Shown piece by piece: positions 1-9,319 of a stretch of 64,000 nucleotides of DNA. Source of the stretch: Alphaproteobacteria bacterium. Lineage in GTDB: Bacteria > Pseudomonadota > Alphaproteobacteria > Micavibrionales > UBA2020. How positions within the stretch are numbered: position 1 is the first letter of the stretch; each line of letters starts with the position of its first letter. The notes beneath the pieces are model-generated. The model searched no databases. It was not told the DNA's origin and saw only the letters and a program-made list of their open reading frames with translations. The stretch is from NCBI GenBank assembly GCA_016794125.1, contig JAEUKT010000003.1, positions 292,156-356,155 of the forward strand, in the 5' to 3' direction. Both the position numbers and the translations under genes were made by a program.

Positions 1-676
1 GCACGCCCATGTTCGCGAGGACGGAGACCATCTCCGCGCGCATGTCGTTCGAACTGTCGATCGGCTGCACGGGGAAATAGCCGCCCTTGATGCCCGGGCG
101 GTGCGCCATGTTGCCGCCTTCATAGGCGCGGTTGGAGTTGTAGGGGCCTTCCATGCTGTCGATTTCATACGACACGCGGTTCATCGACACATCGATGCGC
201 ACATCGTCGAAGATGAAGAATTCAGCCTCGGGGCCGAAGAAACCGGTGTCGGCGATGCCGGTCGATTTCAGGTACTGCTCTGCCGCTTTCGCGATGGAGC
301 GCGGGTCGCGGCTGTAAGGCTGGCCGGTCGAGGGTTCATAAACGTCGCAGAACACATCGAGCGTGGGCGCAGCCGCAAACGGGTCCAGCACGGCGGTCGT
401 AAGATCCGGGCGCAGGATCATGTCGGATTCGTTGATCGCTTTCCAGCCGGCGATCGACGAGCCGTCGAACATGATGCCGTCTTCCAGCAGGTCTTCGTTG
501 ACCGTGGAGATGTGCTGCGCTGTGTGCTGCAGCTTGCCGCGCAGGTCGGTGAAGCGGAAGGCGACGTATTCGATGCCGTGTTCCTTTATGAGTTTGAAGA
601 ACGGCGCAAAGTTATGCGAGGACTTCGCTTTCGCGGGCGCCTTCGCCACTTTCAGTTTTGCAGTTGATTTAGCCAT
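1..676 (-). CDS. glnA: Glutamine synthetase type I, N-terminal part (runs off window)
   Basis: Ammonia-assimilating enzyme that makes glutamine from glutamate, ammonium and ATP in the cytoplasm. Translating the minus strand from the ATG at 676 gives a GSI beta-grasp and the start of the catalytic domain: the segments FRFTDLRGK, MFDGSSIAGW, INESDMILRPD and FGPEAEFFIFDD are classic GSI blocks, the last carrying metal-binding glutamates. About 20 Lys/Ala-rich residues precede the usual start of the family. An AGGAGA ribosome site lies just upstream. The gene is cut at base 1, so roughly the first half is seen. It follows glnB by 43 nt on the same strand, the normal glnBA arrangement, and is probably transcribed from the sigma-54 type promoter ahead of glnB. 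Family assignment is secure. Confidence 0.95.
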   Translation of the reverse strand, partial: MAKSTAKLKVAKAPAKAKSSHNFAPFFKLIKEHGIEYVAFRFTDLRGKLQHTAQHISTVNEDLLEDGIMFDGSSIAGWKAINESDMILRPDLTTAVLDPFAAAPTLDVFCDVYEPSTGQPYSRDPRSIAKAAEQYLKSTGIADTGFFGPEAEFFIFDDVRIDVSMNRVSYEIDSMEGPYNSNRAYEGGNMAHRPGIKGGYFPVQPIDSSNDMRAEMVSVLANMGV

Positions 677-719
677 TTGGTCTCTCCTGTTTGACGTTCG
701 TTAAATCGTAGTAATTCTG

Positions 720-1109
<390 letters not shown>

Positions 1110-1277
1110 TTAAGCGCATATAAGATACTGAATTTAATAGTTATTTTAGTTCCGGGAATACATTTTCATGCCTTGTTTCCGGGCATTTGCCTATAATTTA
1201 GGCAGTTGTTTTGCTATACTGCACGATAGGGAAAACTTGACGCGCTATAATAAGGTCAGGTAAACCATTCCCCTGAT

Positions 1278-1353
1278 GGCGGTCGTAGTTCAGTGGTAGA
1301 ACACTCGGTTGTGGTCCGAGATGTCGCGGGTTCAATCCCCGTCGATCGCCCCA
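1278..1353 (+). tRNA. tRNA-His (GTG anticodon)
   Basis: A full cloverleaf can be drawn. The acceptor stem has G-1 opposite C73, the histidine identity pair, and CCA is encoded at 1351-1353. The D stem is GTTC/GAAC, the anticodon stem CTCGG/CCGAG with loop TTGTGGT, and the T arm GCGGG-TTCAATC-CCCGT. A TTGACG box at 1237-1242 followed by TAAACC may be its promoter, but this is weak. Some alphaproteobacteria have lost G-1/C73; this gene keeps them. Confidence 0.95.
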
Positions 1354-1406
1354 CTCTTTCCCTCCCACTCTTTCCCTTATGTGCGCAACCTGCAATACTG
1401 CGCCTT

Positions 1407-2873
1407 ATGTTTGAAATACTCACCCCCGCTGAAATGAAAAAGGCCGATGCCGCGACAATCGCGGCGGGCACGACCGGCATTCAACTGATGACGCAGGCAG
1501 GCCATGCCGTCGCAGCTGCGATCAAGGAGCGGGTCGAGCCCTGCCCCGTGCTGGTGCTGTGCGGCCCCGGCAACAACGGCGGCGACGGCTTTATCGTGGC
1601 CGCTAAACTGAAAGCCGACGGCTGGAACGTGCGCGTTGCCTGCCCCCTTAAGAAAACCGCTTTGAAAGGCGATGCGGCGCTTGCGGCGAAAGAATGGGAC
1701 GGCGATGTCGAAAGCCTGAATTCCAACCTTGGCCTGAAAGATGCCGCACTGATCGTCGATGCCGTCTATGGCGCAAGCTTCGCCGGCGCGCTCGATCCCG
1801 AACTTGTCACCCTCTTCGACAAGATACGCACCAAGAAACTGCTGGTCGCCGCAATCGATGTACCCTCCGGCATGGATGCCGCCAGCGGCAGCATCGCCCC
1901 CGGCACGCTGAAGGCGAATTTCACCGTCACCTTCTGCCGAAAAAAAATCGCGCATGTGCTGATGCCGTCAAAGGCATATTGCGGAAAACTGGTCGTGTCG
2001 CTGATTGGAATCACCGACCAGACGGTCGCCGACCTGAAATCGAATCTTTTTGAAAACGATTCTGCCCTCTGGCTGAAAAATTTCCCGCTGCCTTCGGCTG
2101 AATCCCATAAATATTCGCGCGGCCATGCGGTTATTTTTGGCGGCGCGCAACGCACGGGCGCGGCATGCCTTGCCGCCTATGCGGCACAGCGCGCGGGGGC
2201 CGGATTGGTGTCGATCACCAGCCAGCCGAAGACCGTTGCGACCTATGCCCACTACCGCGCCAGCGTGATGGTAGATGAATGGGCAACGCTTGATGATCTG
2301 AAAACTATTTTGCGCGACGAACGCCGCAACGCCATCTGTATCGGCCCCGGCGCCGGCATCACAGATGACATGAAGGAAACGATGCAGGCTGTTTTATCTT
2401 TTGATAAATCTGCCGTCATTGATGCCGACGCATTCAGCATATTTAAAGAAACACCTAAAGACCTATTCGTAAAGCTTTCACCTTCCAAGCATATCCTGAC
2501 GCCGCATGAGGGCGAGTTCGCGCGTGTGTTCGCCGGTATTGAAGGTAATAAGTTAGAATGCACCCGCAAGGCCGCGAAATTGGCTAATGCAATCGTGGTG
2601 CTGAAAGGCGCCGATACTGTCATCGCCGCACCCGACGGGACGGCCATCATCAACAGCAACGCCCCCGCGACTCTGGCAACTGCAGGCTCGGGGGATGTGC
2701 TGGCAGGACTCATGACGGGACTCATGGCGCAGGGCATGCCCCCCTTCATGGCGGCGGCGGCCGGTGTCTGGTTGCAGGGGGAAACCGCCCAAATTTTTGG
2801 CCTCGGACTGACGGCTGAGGACATAATTCATCATTTACCGCAATCACTTAACCGCCTGTTCGGCACGCGGTAA
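1407..2873 (+). CDS. nnr: Bifunctional NAD(P)H-hydrate epimerase / ADP-dependent dehydratase
   Basis: Repair enzyme that epimerises and dehydrates damaged NADHX/NADPHX back to usable cofactor. The 488-residue product has the two expected domains. An N-terminal YjeF epimerase domain (about 1-215) contains VLCGPGNNGGDGFIVA, and a C-terminal ribokinase-like dehydratase domain (about 225-485) contains ICIGPGAG, LTPHEGEF and the active-site block AGSGDVLAGL. The open frame continues upstream into the tRNA gene, but the ATG at 1407 gives the family N-terminus MFEILTPAEMKKAD, so the longer start is rejected. The gene stands alone downstream of tRNA-His. In many alphaproteobacteria it is found near glnB, as here. 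Confidence 0.92.
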   Translation: MFEILTPAEMKKADAATIAAGTTGIQLMTQAGHAVAAAIKERVEPCPVLVLCGPGNNGGDGFIVAAKLKADGWNVRVACPLKKTALKGDAALAAKEWDGDVESLNSNLGLKDAALIVDAVYGASFAGALDPELVTLFDKIRTKKLLVAAIDVPSGMDAASGSIAPGTLKANFTVTFCRKKIAHVLMPSKAYCGKLVVSLIGITDQTVADLKSNLFENDSALWLKNFPLPSAESHKYSRGHAVIFGGAQRTGAACLAAYAAQRAGAGLVSITSQPKTVATYAHYRASVMVDEWATLDDLKTILRDERRNAICIGPGAGITDDMKETMQAVLSFDKSAVIDADAFSIFKETPKDLFVKLSPSKHILTPHEGEFARVFAGIEGNKLECTRKAAKLANAIVVLKGADTVIAAPDGTAIINSNAPATLATAGSGDVLAGLMTGLMAQGMPPFMAAAAGVWLQGETAQIFGLGLTAEDIIHHLPQSLNRLFGTR

Positions 2874-2978
2874 ATTATTAGTTAAAATTTTAAGTAATTC
2901 CCAAATACCTGAATTTTTGATAGAATTTAAGGATAGGTTTCTTAAGGCTTCTGTGTGCGCGTTTCTGTGGGGAGGGGC

Positions 2979-5915
2979 ATGACTAATCCCTGTCAAAAAA
3001 AATCTGGTATTTTCTCCAGAGCGGTTCAGTTCCTGATGGCGGTCGTGGTCGCAGGGTGTCTCTTGTCACCCCGCGATGCACAGGCGCAGTATTCAGGTGC
3101 TTCGGTCGATATGAACGTGCTGATCCTGGCGCTTCAGGATGATGCGGGAGCCCTTGCCACGGTTAACGCAGCACTCGGTAACCCTGCCGCACCATATGAT
3201 GTGTATGCTTATCTGGATGGCGTGCGCGCCGCACTGGGCGATCCGCCCCGCATCAACGCCCTGCCCCCGCCCGCGATCAACCCGCCCACAAACTCGGTCG
3301 CCCAGCTGACTGGCGCGGCTGCGGGTACGATTGCGAACCTGAATACAGTGCAGAACGCGCTTGGCGGCCCGTTCTTTTATAACTATTTCTCGTACCTCGA
3401 TCCGTATCTTGGCATCGTCTATCCGCTTGCGCCGATCAACACCTATGACGACCTGATCAACTGGACGATCGCAGGATCGGGCAACGTCGCGCTGCAAACG
3501 CTGGCGCAGGCGATGGCCGGTCAGGCGGGCGCGGTCAATACGCTCTCGATTGTTCTTTATAACAGCCCGACGCAGGGCACCTGGGCGCTGTTCAGGACGC
3601 TGCTTTGCTCGCAGTTCGGCTCCTGCGCGGCGGCACAATCGCTCATCGCGCTGGCGGCAAGCGGCGACGCTGCAGCCCAGGCGCAGCTGAACACTTATCT
3701 GGGTTCGGTTATTCTTTCAAACAACACCTCCGGCATGTTCGATGCCGAAGGTATCAGCTGGATCATCTCGCTCGGTGCGGGCGCAGTCAGCGGCTCTAAC
3801 TGTCTGCTCGACACCGATGCGGACGGCGTTCCGGATTGTACCGACCCCGACATCGACGGCGACGGCACTCCGAACCAGCTTGACCTCGATATCGACGGCG
3901 ACGGCGTTGCCGACAACCCCGATACTGACGGCGACGGCATTCCCGACTCCGGCGACCCCACCCCCACCGGTGGCCCGCCTGTTGGCGGCGGCGGCGGCGG
4001 TGGCGGCGGTACGGGCGCTGGCGGCACCGGCGGCACGGGTACGGCTGGCGGCGGCGGCACGCCTCCGACGAACGACTGCGACAGCGGCGCGAGCGCGCCC
4101 CTGACAGGCAGCTTCGGTACCGATCCTTGCGAGCTGGCTGAAGATACGCTGGCAATGGTCGATGACACCTATTGGGATGTCGCCGGCGAGCAGTTCGTCG
4201 ATCACCTGAACGAATTGTGGACCGAGCAGATGCTCCCCTCGCTCAAAAACATGACCGCCCAGTGGCATGCCAGCGTGGTCGACCAGACCCGCCAGTTCGG
4301 CTCCACCGTGGACAGCCATAACCTGACCAAGCAGATCAAGCAGACTCAGGTCCGCGAGGTCGAGGCCAAGAAACGCGTGACGCCGAACGAGCGCGCCTGC
4401 GTTTCCGCCACCCCGGCATCGCCGATGGCCGTGACGCAAAGCACGTCGAACGCGCTGACCGCCGGTTTCCGCGAGGACACCGTGGCACGCTCCGGCGGCG
4501 CTCCCGGCACCCCAGCGGAACAGGGTAACCAGGCCGAGAAAAAAAGCAGGCTCGATACCTATTGCACGCAGTTCAACGACCCCGAAGCGAATGCGGGCGT
4601 GAACCCCTGCCCGAACCCGACGACGGCCGGCCCCTGGCCGAACGGCGACATCGACATCGAGGGTTTCCTGTTCAAGGACACGGTTGACCTGAGCAAGCCC
4701 GAACAATATGCCGCCGCACACGAGATCATGACCAACCTGATCGAGCCGAACACGCCCGACAAATTGACGCCGGATGTGATCGACACGCAAAGCGGTCAGG
4801 AATACATCCTGCGCCGCGAGCAGATCGAGGCATGGCGCGGGATTGCGTACAACATCGTCAGCTCGATGATCGCGCGCCGCACCAGTATTCCGCTGCCGCA
4901 GTCGGCAGGTGGCGCAACGCCGCCGCCGGTTCCGCCGCCCCCGCCACCCCCGCCGGCGCCCGGCCCGATGGGCGCAAGCCGTGGTACATTCGCCGACTTC
5001 CTGGCAACGCTTGGCGCACGCGAAGCTTCCGGCAGGATCGGCGTTTGCAACAGCATCGGCTATTGTGGTCTTTACCAGATGGGCCGCGTGGCGCTGATCG
5101 AAGCGGGTTGTATTTCTTCCGGTTCCGGCTCGCAAAGCCGCGCACCCAACAACTACACCCAGCCGAACTACAACTGGGTTAGCGGTGCGCAATGCCCTTG
5201 CGGTTCTTCGATGCGTAACTTCCTGGCGAACCAAGCCTGCCAGACATCGGCCGTTACGGAGTATCACAGAAAAACCTGGAGTTATATCAACGGTTCCTGC
5301 CGTGCGATGGCTTGCACGACCCAACGCGGCATATTGATTACGCCGTCGGGTCTGTTGGCTGCCGCCCACCTTCTGGGCGCGGGCGGTGTGCATTGCTTCC
5401 TTGGCTGCGGTGCCTGCCCGGGTTCCGTCCGCCATTGCGGCGGCATCCCGTGCGACGGTTCCGGTACGCTGATCACCGAATATATGCAGAAGATGGGGGG
5501 CTATGACCTTCCCTTCGGCGGTGCGCAATGCGGCTCCGGCCTGCCCGGTTCTTCGGCTGCGACCGGCTCTCCGCCTCCGCCGCCCAAACCTGTCGGCCAG
5601 ACGATCCGCGAGATCCGCGAGCGCGCGGGTGTCGATCCGGCGAACATCTCCGACAATCCCAGCTATAACGAGATTATGCTGGCGATGACCAAGGAACGCT
5701 TCCTCGACCCCGACTACTACACACGCATGCAGAACGAAATCGGTGCGTTGCAGCAGGAACGCGCGTCGGTGAAGGCTTACGTCACCATGCAGTTGCAGGA
5801 TATCTACACCATGCAAGAGCATATCAACGTGCTGATGGCGGCCCGTGCCAGCATGAAGCTGAACGAAGGCGGCCAGGGTTCGCAGGATCGCAGCGAATTG
5901 ATGCCTGTGAGATAA
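2979..5915 (+). CDS. Large secreted protein with thrombospondin type 3-like repeats and a lysozyme-like domain
   Basis: About 978 residues. The N-terminus is an export signal: a hydrophobic stretch VQFLMAVVVAGCLL is followed by a good signal peptidase I site (DAQA-Q), although VAGC could also be read as a lipobox. Residues about 277-330 are Asp-rich calcium-binding repeats of the DTDGDGIPD type. They are followed by a Gly-rich linker (336-362), a long middle region, and a Pro-rich linker (647-663). A lysozyme/transglycosylase-like block follows, with REASGR (candidate catalytic Glu), GYCGLYQMGR and ALIEAGC, in a cysteine-rich stretch to about 845. The last 70 residues look coiled-coil. An alternative GTG start lies at 2955; the ATG at 2979 has GGGGAGGGG close upstream. 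Cell-wall or envelope remodelling is inferred, and no named family is recognised for the whole protein. Confidence 0.72.
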   Translation: MTNPCQKKSGIFSRAVQFLMAVVVAGCLLSPRDAQAQYSGASVDMNVLILALQDDAGALATVNAALGNPAAPYDVYAYLDGVRAALGDPPRINALPPPAINPPTNSVAQLTGAAAGTIANLNTVQNALGGPFFYNYFSYLDPYLGIVYPLAPINTYDDLINWTIAGSGNVALQTLAQAMAGQAGAVNTLSIVLYNSPTQGTWALFRTLLCSQFGSCAAAQSLIALAASGDAAAQAQLNTYLGSVILSNNTSGMFDAEGISWIISLGAGAVSGSNCLLDTDADGVPDCTDPDIDGDGTPNQLDLDIDGDGVADNPDTDGDGIPDSGDPTPTGGPPVGGGGGGGGGTGAGGTGGTGTAGGGGTPPTNDCDSGASAPLTGSFGTDPCELAEDTLAMVDDTYWDVAGEQFVDHLNELWTEQMLPSLKNMTAQWHASVVDQTRQFGSTVDSHNLTKQIKQTQVREVEAKKRVTPNERACVSATPASPMAVTQSTSNALTAGFREDTVARSGGAPGTPAEQGNQAEKKSRLDTYCTQFNDPEANAGVNPCPNPTTAGPWPNGDIDIEGFLFKDTVDLSKPEQYAAAHEIMTNLIEPNTPDKLTPDVIDTQSGQEYILRREQIEAWRGIAYNIVSSMIARRTSIPLPQSAGGATPPPVPPPPPPPPAPGPMGASRGTFADFLATLGAREASGRIGVCNSIGYCGLYQMGRVALIEAGCISSGSGSQSRAPNNYTQPNYNWVSGAQCPCGSSMRNFLANQACQTSAVTEYHRKTWSYINGSCRAMACTTQRGILITPSGLLAAAHLLGAGGVHCFLGCGACPGSVRHCGGIPCDGSGTLITEYMQKMGGYDLPFGGAQCGSGLPGSSAATGSPPPPPKPVGQTIREIRERAGVDPANISDNPSYNEIMLAMTKERFLDPDYYTRMQNEIGALQQERASVKAYVTMQLQDIYTMQEHINVLMAARASMKLNEGGQGSQDRSELMPVR

Positions 5916-5943
5916 TAAATCATCTGCTGCGTACAAGGTTTAT

Positions 5944-5980
5944 AATGGCATTTCCCTTTCTTTTTCAGGGAAATGCCATT
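5944..5980. other. Perfect 14-bp hairpin downstream of the large secreted gene
   Basis: AATGGCATTTCCCT at 5944-5957 pairs without mismatch to AGGGAAATGCCATT at 5967-5980 around a pyrimidine-rich 9-nt loop. It lies 28 nt after the stop codon at 5915. No T-run follows on either strand, so it is not a textbook intrinsic terminator. It may act as an mRNA 3'-end stabiliser or as a weak terminator. Confidence 0.55.
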
Positions 5981-6062
5981 ACCTTGAGCAGGTCAAATTC
6001 ACTTGTCACCGCCAAAGTTGCGTGTTATTATGGATATAATTAAATTTCTCCTCCGGGTAGTC

Positions 6063-6731
6063 ATGCAAGCAAAAGACCTCATGAAATCGTTCCGCAAAGC
6101 AGCCGCACGCGCGACAATCGCAGCGATCGTGACGATTGGAGCCATCACACCGATGATCCAGTCCTATGCGCAGACACAACAACCGGCACCGCCCGCCGCC
6201 GTTGTCACCCGCACCGCACCCGCCGCCGAGACTGATGCCGGCCGCGTGGCCATCGAAATGGAATTCTCGCGCGTCAAGGATGTCGAGGCGCTGGCAAAAC
6301 AATATCCGGTTCTGGCCAAACTTCCGGCCGAGCTGAAGGAATACGATGCGCAACAAGGCGGCGACAACCCGGCTTTTGTTGAAATCGCGAAATACAACGA
6401 CAAGGCGACGGGCCGCGAAATGTTGTTCGTGCATGTGACAACCCCCGTGCTTTGCTCTTACGAAGGATGCCCGTTGTCTGTCTTCATGAAAGACGGCAAG
6501 GATTTCCGCAACGTGCTGCAGGTGAATGCGTCAGACCCCATCAGCGTGGTGACGAATGGCGGCACGACGTCTGTGCTGTTGCCGGGGGCTTATGGCGTAA
6601 ACCCGTCGCTTGAATTCCGCTACGATGCAAAAGCCGACCAGTTCCTGCTGAACCGTCCTGCCGCCGCAGAACAACAGCCTGCACCTGAAAAGGCACCTGC
6701 ACCGGTTCAGGCTCCTGCACCCAAGAAATAA
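6063..6731 (+). CDS. Exported protein of unknown function
   Basis: A 222-residue product with an N-terminal signal sequence: a basic start (KSFRKAAAR), a hydrophobic segment AAIVTIGAITPM and a likely cleavage after SYAQ. The mature part is a single globular region with GREMLFVHVTTPVLCSYEGCPLS, which holds two cysteines that could form a disulfide. It ends in a Pro/Ala tail rich in QAPAP-type repeats. Start choice is uncertain: ATGs at 6030, 6063 and 6081 are all in frame and none has a strong ribosome site. It follows the large secreted gene on the same strand but is separated from it by a hairpin. No family is recognised. Confidence 0.6.
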   Translation: MQAKDLMKSFRKAAARATIAAIVTIGAITPMIQSYAQTQQPAPPAAVVTRTAPAAETDAGRVAIEMEFSRVKDVEALAKQYPVLAKLPAELKEYDAQQGGDNPAFVEIAKYNDKATGREMLFVHVTTPVLCSYEGCPLSVFMKDGKDFRNVLQVNASDPISVVTNGGTTSVLLPGAYGVNPSLEFRYDAKADQFLLNRPAAAEQQPAPEKAPAPVQAPAPKK

Positions 6732-6741
6732 ACTCAGCCGA

Positions 6742-7812
6742 TTAACCCAGATATTGCTTGGGGTCGAGCGTGTTTTTGCCGCGTCGCACCTCGAAATGCA
6801 ACTGCGCGTTCATGACCGTGCCGGTAGATCCCACCGCGCCGATCACCTGCCCCTGCGAAACCTTCATGCCGGACTTCACCGCGACGTTGCTTAGATGCGC
6901 ATAGGTTGTCACCATGCCGTTGGCGTGGCGGATCAGCACAAGATTGCCGTAGCTGCGCATTTCGCCCACATAAGCGACCGTACCCGATGACGCGGCCTTC
7001 ACCGGTGTGCCGCGCGGGGCCGCGATATTGATGCCGTCGTTATAAAGCCCGCCCGTTTTCGGGCCGTAACTTGAAATCACCTGCCCCTTCACGGGCCAGA
7101 TAAAACCCTGGCGGCTGGAACGGCCCACCATCTCTGCGCCCCGCGTTGCGGGCTCGGCGGTGGCGGCTGAAACCAGCGACACTTTTGGCACAGTTTCAAC
7201 ACCGGCATCATCCGCGGCAAGCTTGCCGATCAATGAATCAAAAGCCTTCGTGACCGGCGACGGCCCCGGCGTTTTCAGCATGCGTGCCGCAGTCGATGCG
7301 TTGGATGCATTCGACTGTGCGGCGGCGGGCTGCGGCGGTTCTTTTGCCGGTTGCAGCACGCGCACAGGCGGCGCAGACACAACCGCTGTTTTCGCACCCG
7401 ACGGTATTTTCAGCACCTGCCCCGATTTCAGCCCGTAAGGGGGCCTGATGCCGTTTTCTTCGGCCAGTCTATCGACTGTCGTGCCGTACATGCGCGACAG
7501 GCTGAACATCGTGTCATTGGGCAAAACTTTGTGCGTGCGCGCGACAGGCAGCACCAGACGGCGGCCGGGCCCGACCATCTCGTTCGGCAACATGCCGTTC
7601 AGGCTGGCAAGCGCGTCCAGCGGAACCTTGTAACGCCTGGCGATGGCCGAAAGCGTGTCGCCCTTTTGTACAGTCACTGTGCCATTGGCCGGCGGCGCGC
7701 TGGCGCCGTAATTCTGCACAGGCGCGGGCTGCGCGAAAGACGCCGGCGAATATACCATCCACGCTGTAAGCGCGGTTGTCAGCAGCAACAATTTAAATCG
7801 CCGCCCCTTCAT
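6742..7812 (-). CDS. nlpD: NlpD-like LysM / degenerate M23 (LytM) protein
   Basis: Exported murein-binding protein, 356 residues, probably an activator of cell-separation amidases. A signal peptide ending near ASFAQ is followed by two LysM repeats: VTVQKGDTLSAIARRY at about 46-90 and THKVLPNDTMFSLSRMYG at about 93-137. A low-complexity linker leads to a C-terminal LytM domain from about 240. In that domain the usual zinc ligands are partly lost: the first motif reads GLYNDGINI with Asn in place of His, and the last reads QLHFEVR with Gln in place of the first His. This is the pattern of non-catalytic NlpD/EnvC-type regulators. It ends the serS-surE-pcm-nlpD group, a conserved order. Its stop is only 10 nt from the convergent gene ending at 6731. 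Confidence 0.85.
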   Translation of the reverse strand: MKGRRFKLLLLTTALTAWMVYSPASFAQPAPVQNYGASAPPANGTVTVQKGDTLSAIARRYKVPLDALASLNGMLPNEMVGPGRRLVLPVARTHKVLPNDTMFSLSRMYGTTVDRLAEENGIRPPYGLKSGQVLKIPSGAKTAVVSAPPVRVLQPAKEPPQPAAAQSNASNASTAARMLKTPGPSPVTKAFDSLIGKLAADDAGVETVPKVSLVSAATAEPATRGAEMVGRSSRQGFIWPVKGQVISSYGPKTGGLYNDGINIAAPRGTPVKAASSGTVAYVGEMRSYGNLVLIRHANGMVTTYAHLSNVAVKSGMKVSQGQVIGAVGSTGTVMNAQLHFEVRRGKNTLDPKQYLG

Positions 7813-7823
7813 TCCATTCCCCG

Positions 7824-8534
7824 TTATGCGGGCATCAGCGAAGGCGTGCTGAAAAAGCTGCCCTCGTCTTCTTCTTCGACAACCACAACATCGTTGCGCG
7901 CCACATTCGGCAGCAGCGGCACGAAGCGCACGGGCATCAGGCGTTCGGTGTCGTACCCGGTTTCCGTGCGCGTGATGCGGTAGATAAACTGGCTGGATTT
8001 GTCGCGGCCCATCGGGATGATCAGGATGCCGCCGACAGAAAGCTGCTCCAGCAGCGCGGGCGGTGCGCCGCCGTCCCCTGCGGCTGCGGTCACGATGATG
8101 CGGTCGAACGGCGCCTGTTCGCGCCAGCCGAGCATGCCGTCGGCCGCCTTGCAGGTGATATTGCGGATGCGCAAATCGTTGAACATCTTTTCCGCGCCAG
8201 CCAGCAGAGGTTTATGACGCTCGATGCTATAGACGCGGCGGCAGAGACGCGACAGGATCGCGGCCTGATAGCCGGACCCCGTGCCGATCTCCAGCACCTT
8301 GTGGCGGTCGTTGACGCGCAGTTCCTGCGTCATGGATGCAACCACCAGCGGCTGGCTGATCGTCTGCCCGCGCGCGATGGGCAGCGCGATGTCTTCATAG
8401 GCCTGATCGTGGAAAGTCGTGTCGATAAACGCCTCGCGCGGCACACGCTCGATCGCGCCAAGCACGGCGGTATCTGTAATGCCGCATTTGCGCAACTTCA
8501 TGACCAGCCGGATCTTGCGCGCGAGGAGGCTCAT
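7824..8534 (-). CDS. pcm: Protein-L-isoaspartate O-methyltransferase
   Basis: Repairs isoaspartyl residues in aged proteins using S-adenosylmethionine. The 236-residue product carries the substrate block GQTISQPLVVASMTQEL and SAM motif I VLEIGTGSGYQAAIL, followed by VYSIERHKPL and the post-motif FDRIIVTAAAG. All are typical of PCMT. Its ATG overlaps the surE stop by 4 nt, so translation is probably coupled. The Glu-rich C-terminal tail (VVVEEEDEGS) is slightly longer than in enterobacterial Pcm. Confidence 0.92.
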   Translation of the reverse strand: MSLLARKIRLVMKLRKCGITDTAVLGAIERVPREAFIDTTFHDQAYEDIALPIARGQTISQPLVVASMTQELRVNDRHKVLEIGTGSGYQAAILSRLCRRVYSIERHKPLLAGAEKMFNDLRIRNITCKAADGMLGWREQAPFDRIIVTAAAGDGGAPPALLEQLSVGGILIIPMGRDKSSQFIYRITRTETGYDTERLMPVRFVPLLPNVARNDVVVVEEEDEGSFFSTPSLMPA

Positions 8535-9319
8535 TTGAAAACCTTTCCTAATTCGACCAGCGTCGGATAATGCGTGAGGTTCAGCGACAGCGGCGTGACG
8601 GTCACATGCCCTGCGGCCAGCGCACCCATATCGAGCGTCTGGTCGTTTTCATCGCGCGCCGGCGGCGGGCCGATCCAGAAATACGGGCGGCCGCGCGGAT
8701 CGATGCGGTAATCCATATCCTGCTTTTCCATGCTGTAATGGCCTTGCGCGACCGGACGTATCTCGGGCGTGACACCCGGAATGCGGATCGGGAAGTTCAC
8801 GTTCATCAGCAGGTTGTGTTCCCAGCTTTTGCCTTCGAACGCCTTCAGGATGCGCGGCAGATATTCGCGGGCAATCGCCCAGTCGGGCTTGCCGCCTTCT
8901 TCGTCAAAATCCTGGCTGAAGGCGATCGCGGGGATCGCCATCAGCGTCGCCTCGATCGCGGCCGCAATCGTGCCGGAATAGGTCACGTCGTCCGCCGTGT
9001 TCTGGCCGTGGTTGATGCCGGACACGACCAGATGCGGGCGCACTTCCTTCATGATCTTTTGCACTCCGACCAGCACGGTATCGGTCGGCGTTCCATAGAC
9101 GGAGAAATGGCGCGTGTCGTATTCCTTCATCCGCAGCGGGCTGTGGATGGTCAGCGAATGTCCCGCCGCCGACTGCTGCGTCTCGGGTGCCACGACCCAG
9201 ACATTCGGCGTGATCGTCAGCATGATTTCCTCCAGCACCTTGATGCCTTCGGCATGGATGCTGTCGTCATTGGCGATCATGATACGCGCTTCGGAAAGTT
9301 TCTTCGGAAAATCAAGCAT
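8531..9319 (-). CDS. surE: 5'/3'-nucleotidase SurE
   Basis: Metal-dependent nucleoside monophosphatase of the stationary-phase survival family, 262 residues. Family motifs are visible: [14 protein letters not shown] with the metal-binding Asp pair, [28 protein letters not shown] and [20 protein letters not shown]. It overlaps serS by 8 nt upstream and pcm by 4 nt downstream, the usual surE-pcm-nlpD layout. Confidence 0.93.
   Translation of the reverse strand: MLDFPKKLSEARIMIANDDSIHAEGIKVLEEIMLTITPNVWVVAPETQQSAAGHSLTIHSPLRMKEYDTRHFSVYGTPTDTVLVGVQKIMKEVRPHLVVSGINHGQNTADDVTYSGTIAAAIEATLMAIPAIAFSQDFDEEGGKPDWAIAREYLPRILKAFEGKSWEHNLLMNVNFPIRIPGVTPEIRPVAQGHYSMEKQDMDYRIDPRGRPYFWIGPPPARDENDQTLDMGALAAGHVTVTPLSLNLTHYPTLVELGKVFK

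Noticed and set aside
1246..1251. TATAAT as -10 box of the tRNA-His promoter
   Set aside because: No -35 element at 16-18 nt; TTGACG lies only 3 nt upstream, so it cannot pair with this box.
1293..1406. Upstream extension of the nnr frame through the tRNA-His gene
   Set aside because: The extra 38 residues are encoded by tRNA sequence and do not resemble the family; ATG 1407 matches the known N-terminus.
3717..5936. A 739-codon open frame antisense to the large secreted gene
   Set aside because: Arg/Val/His-rich shadow caused by high-GC codon use on the other strand; no start signal and no domain-like content.
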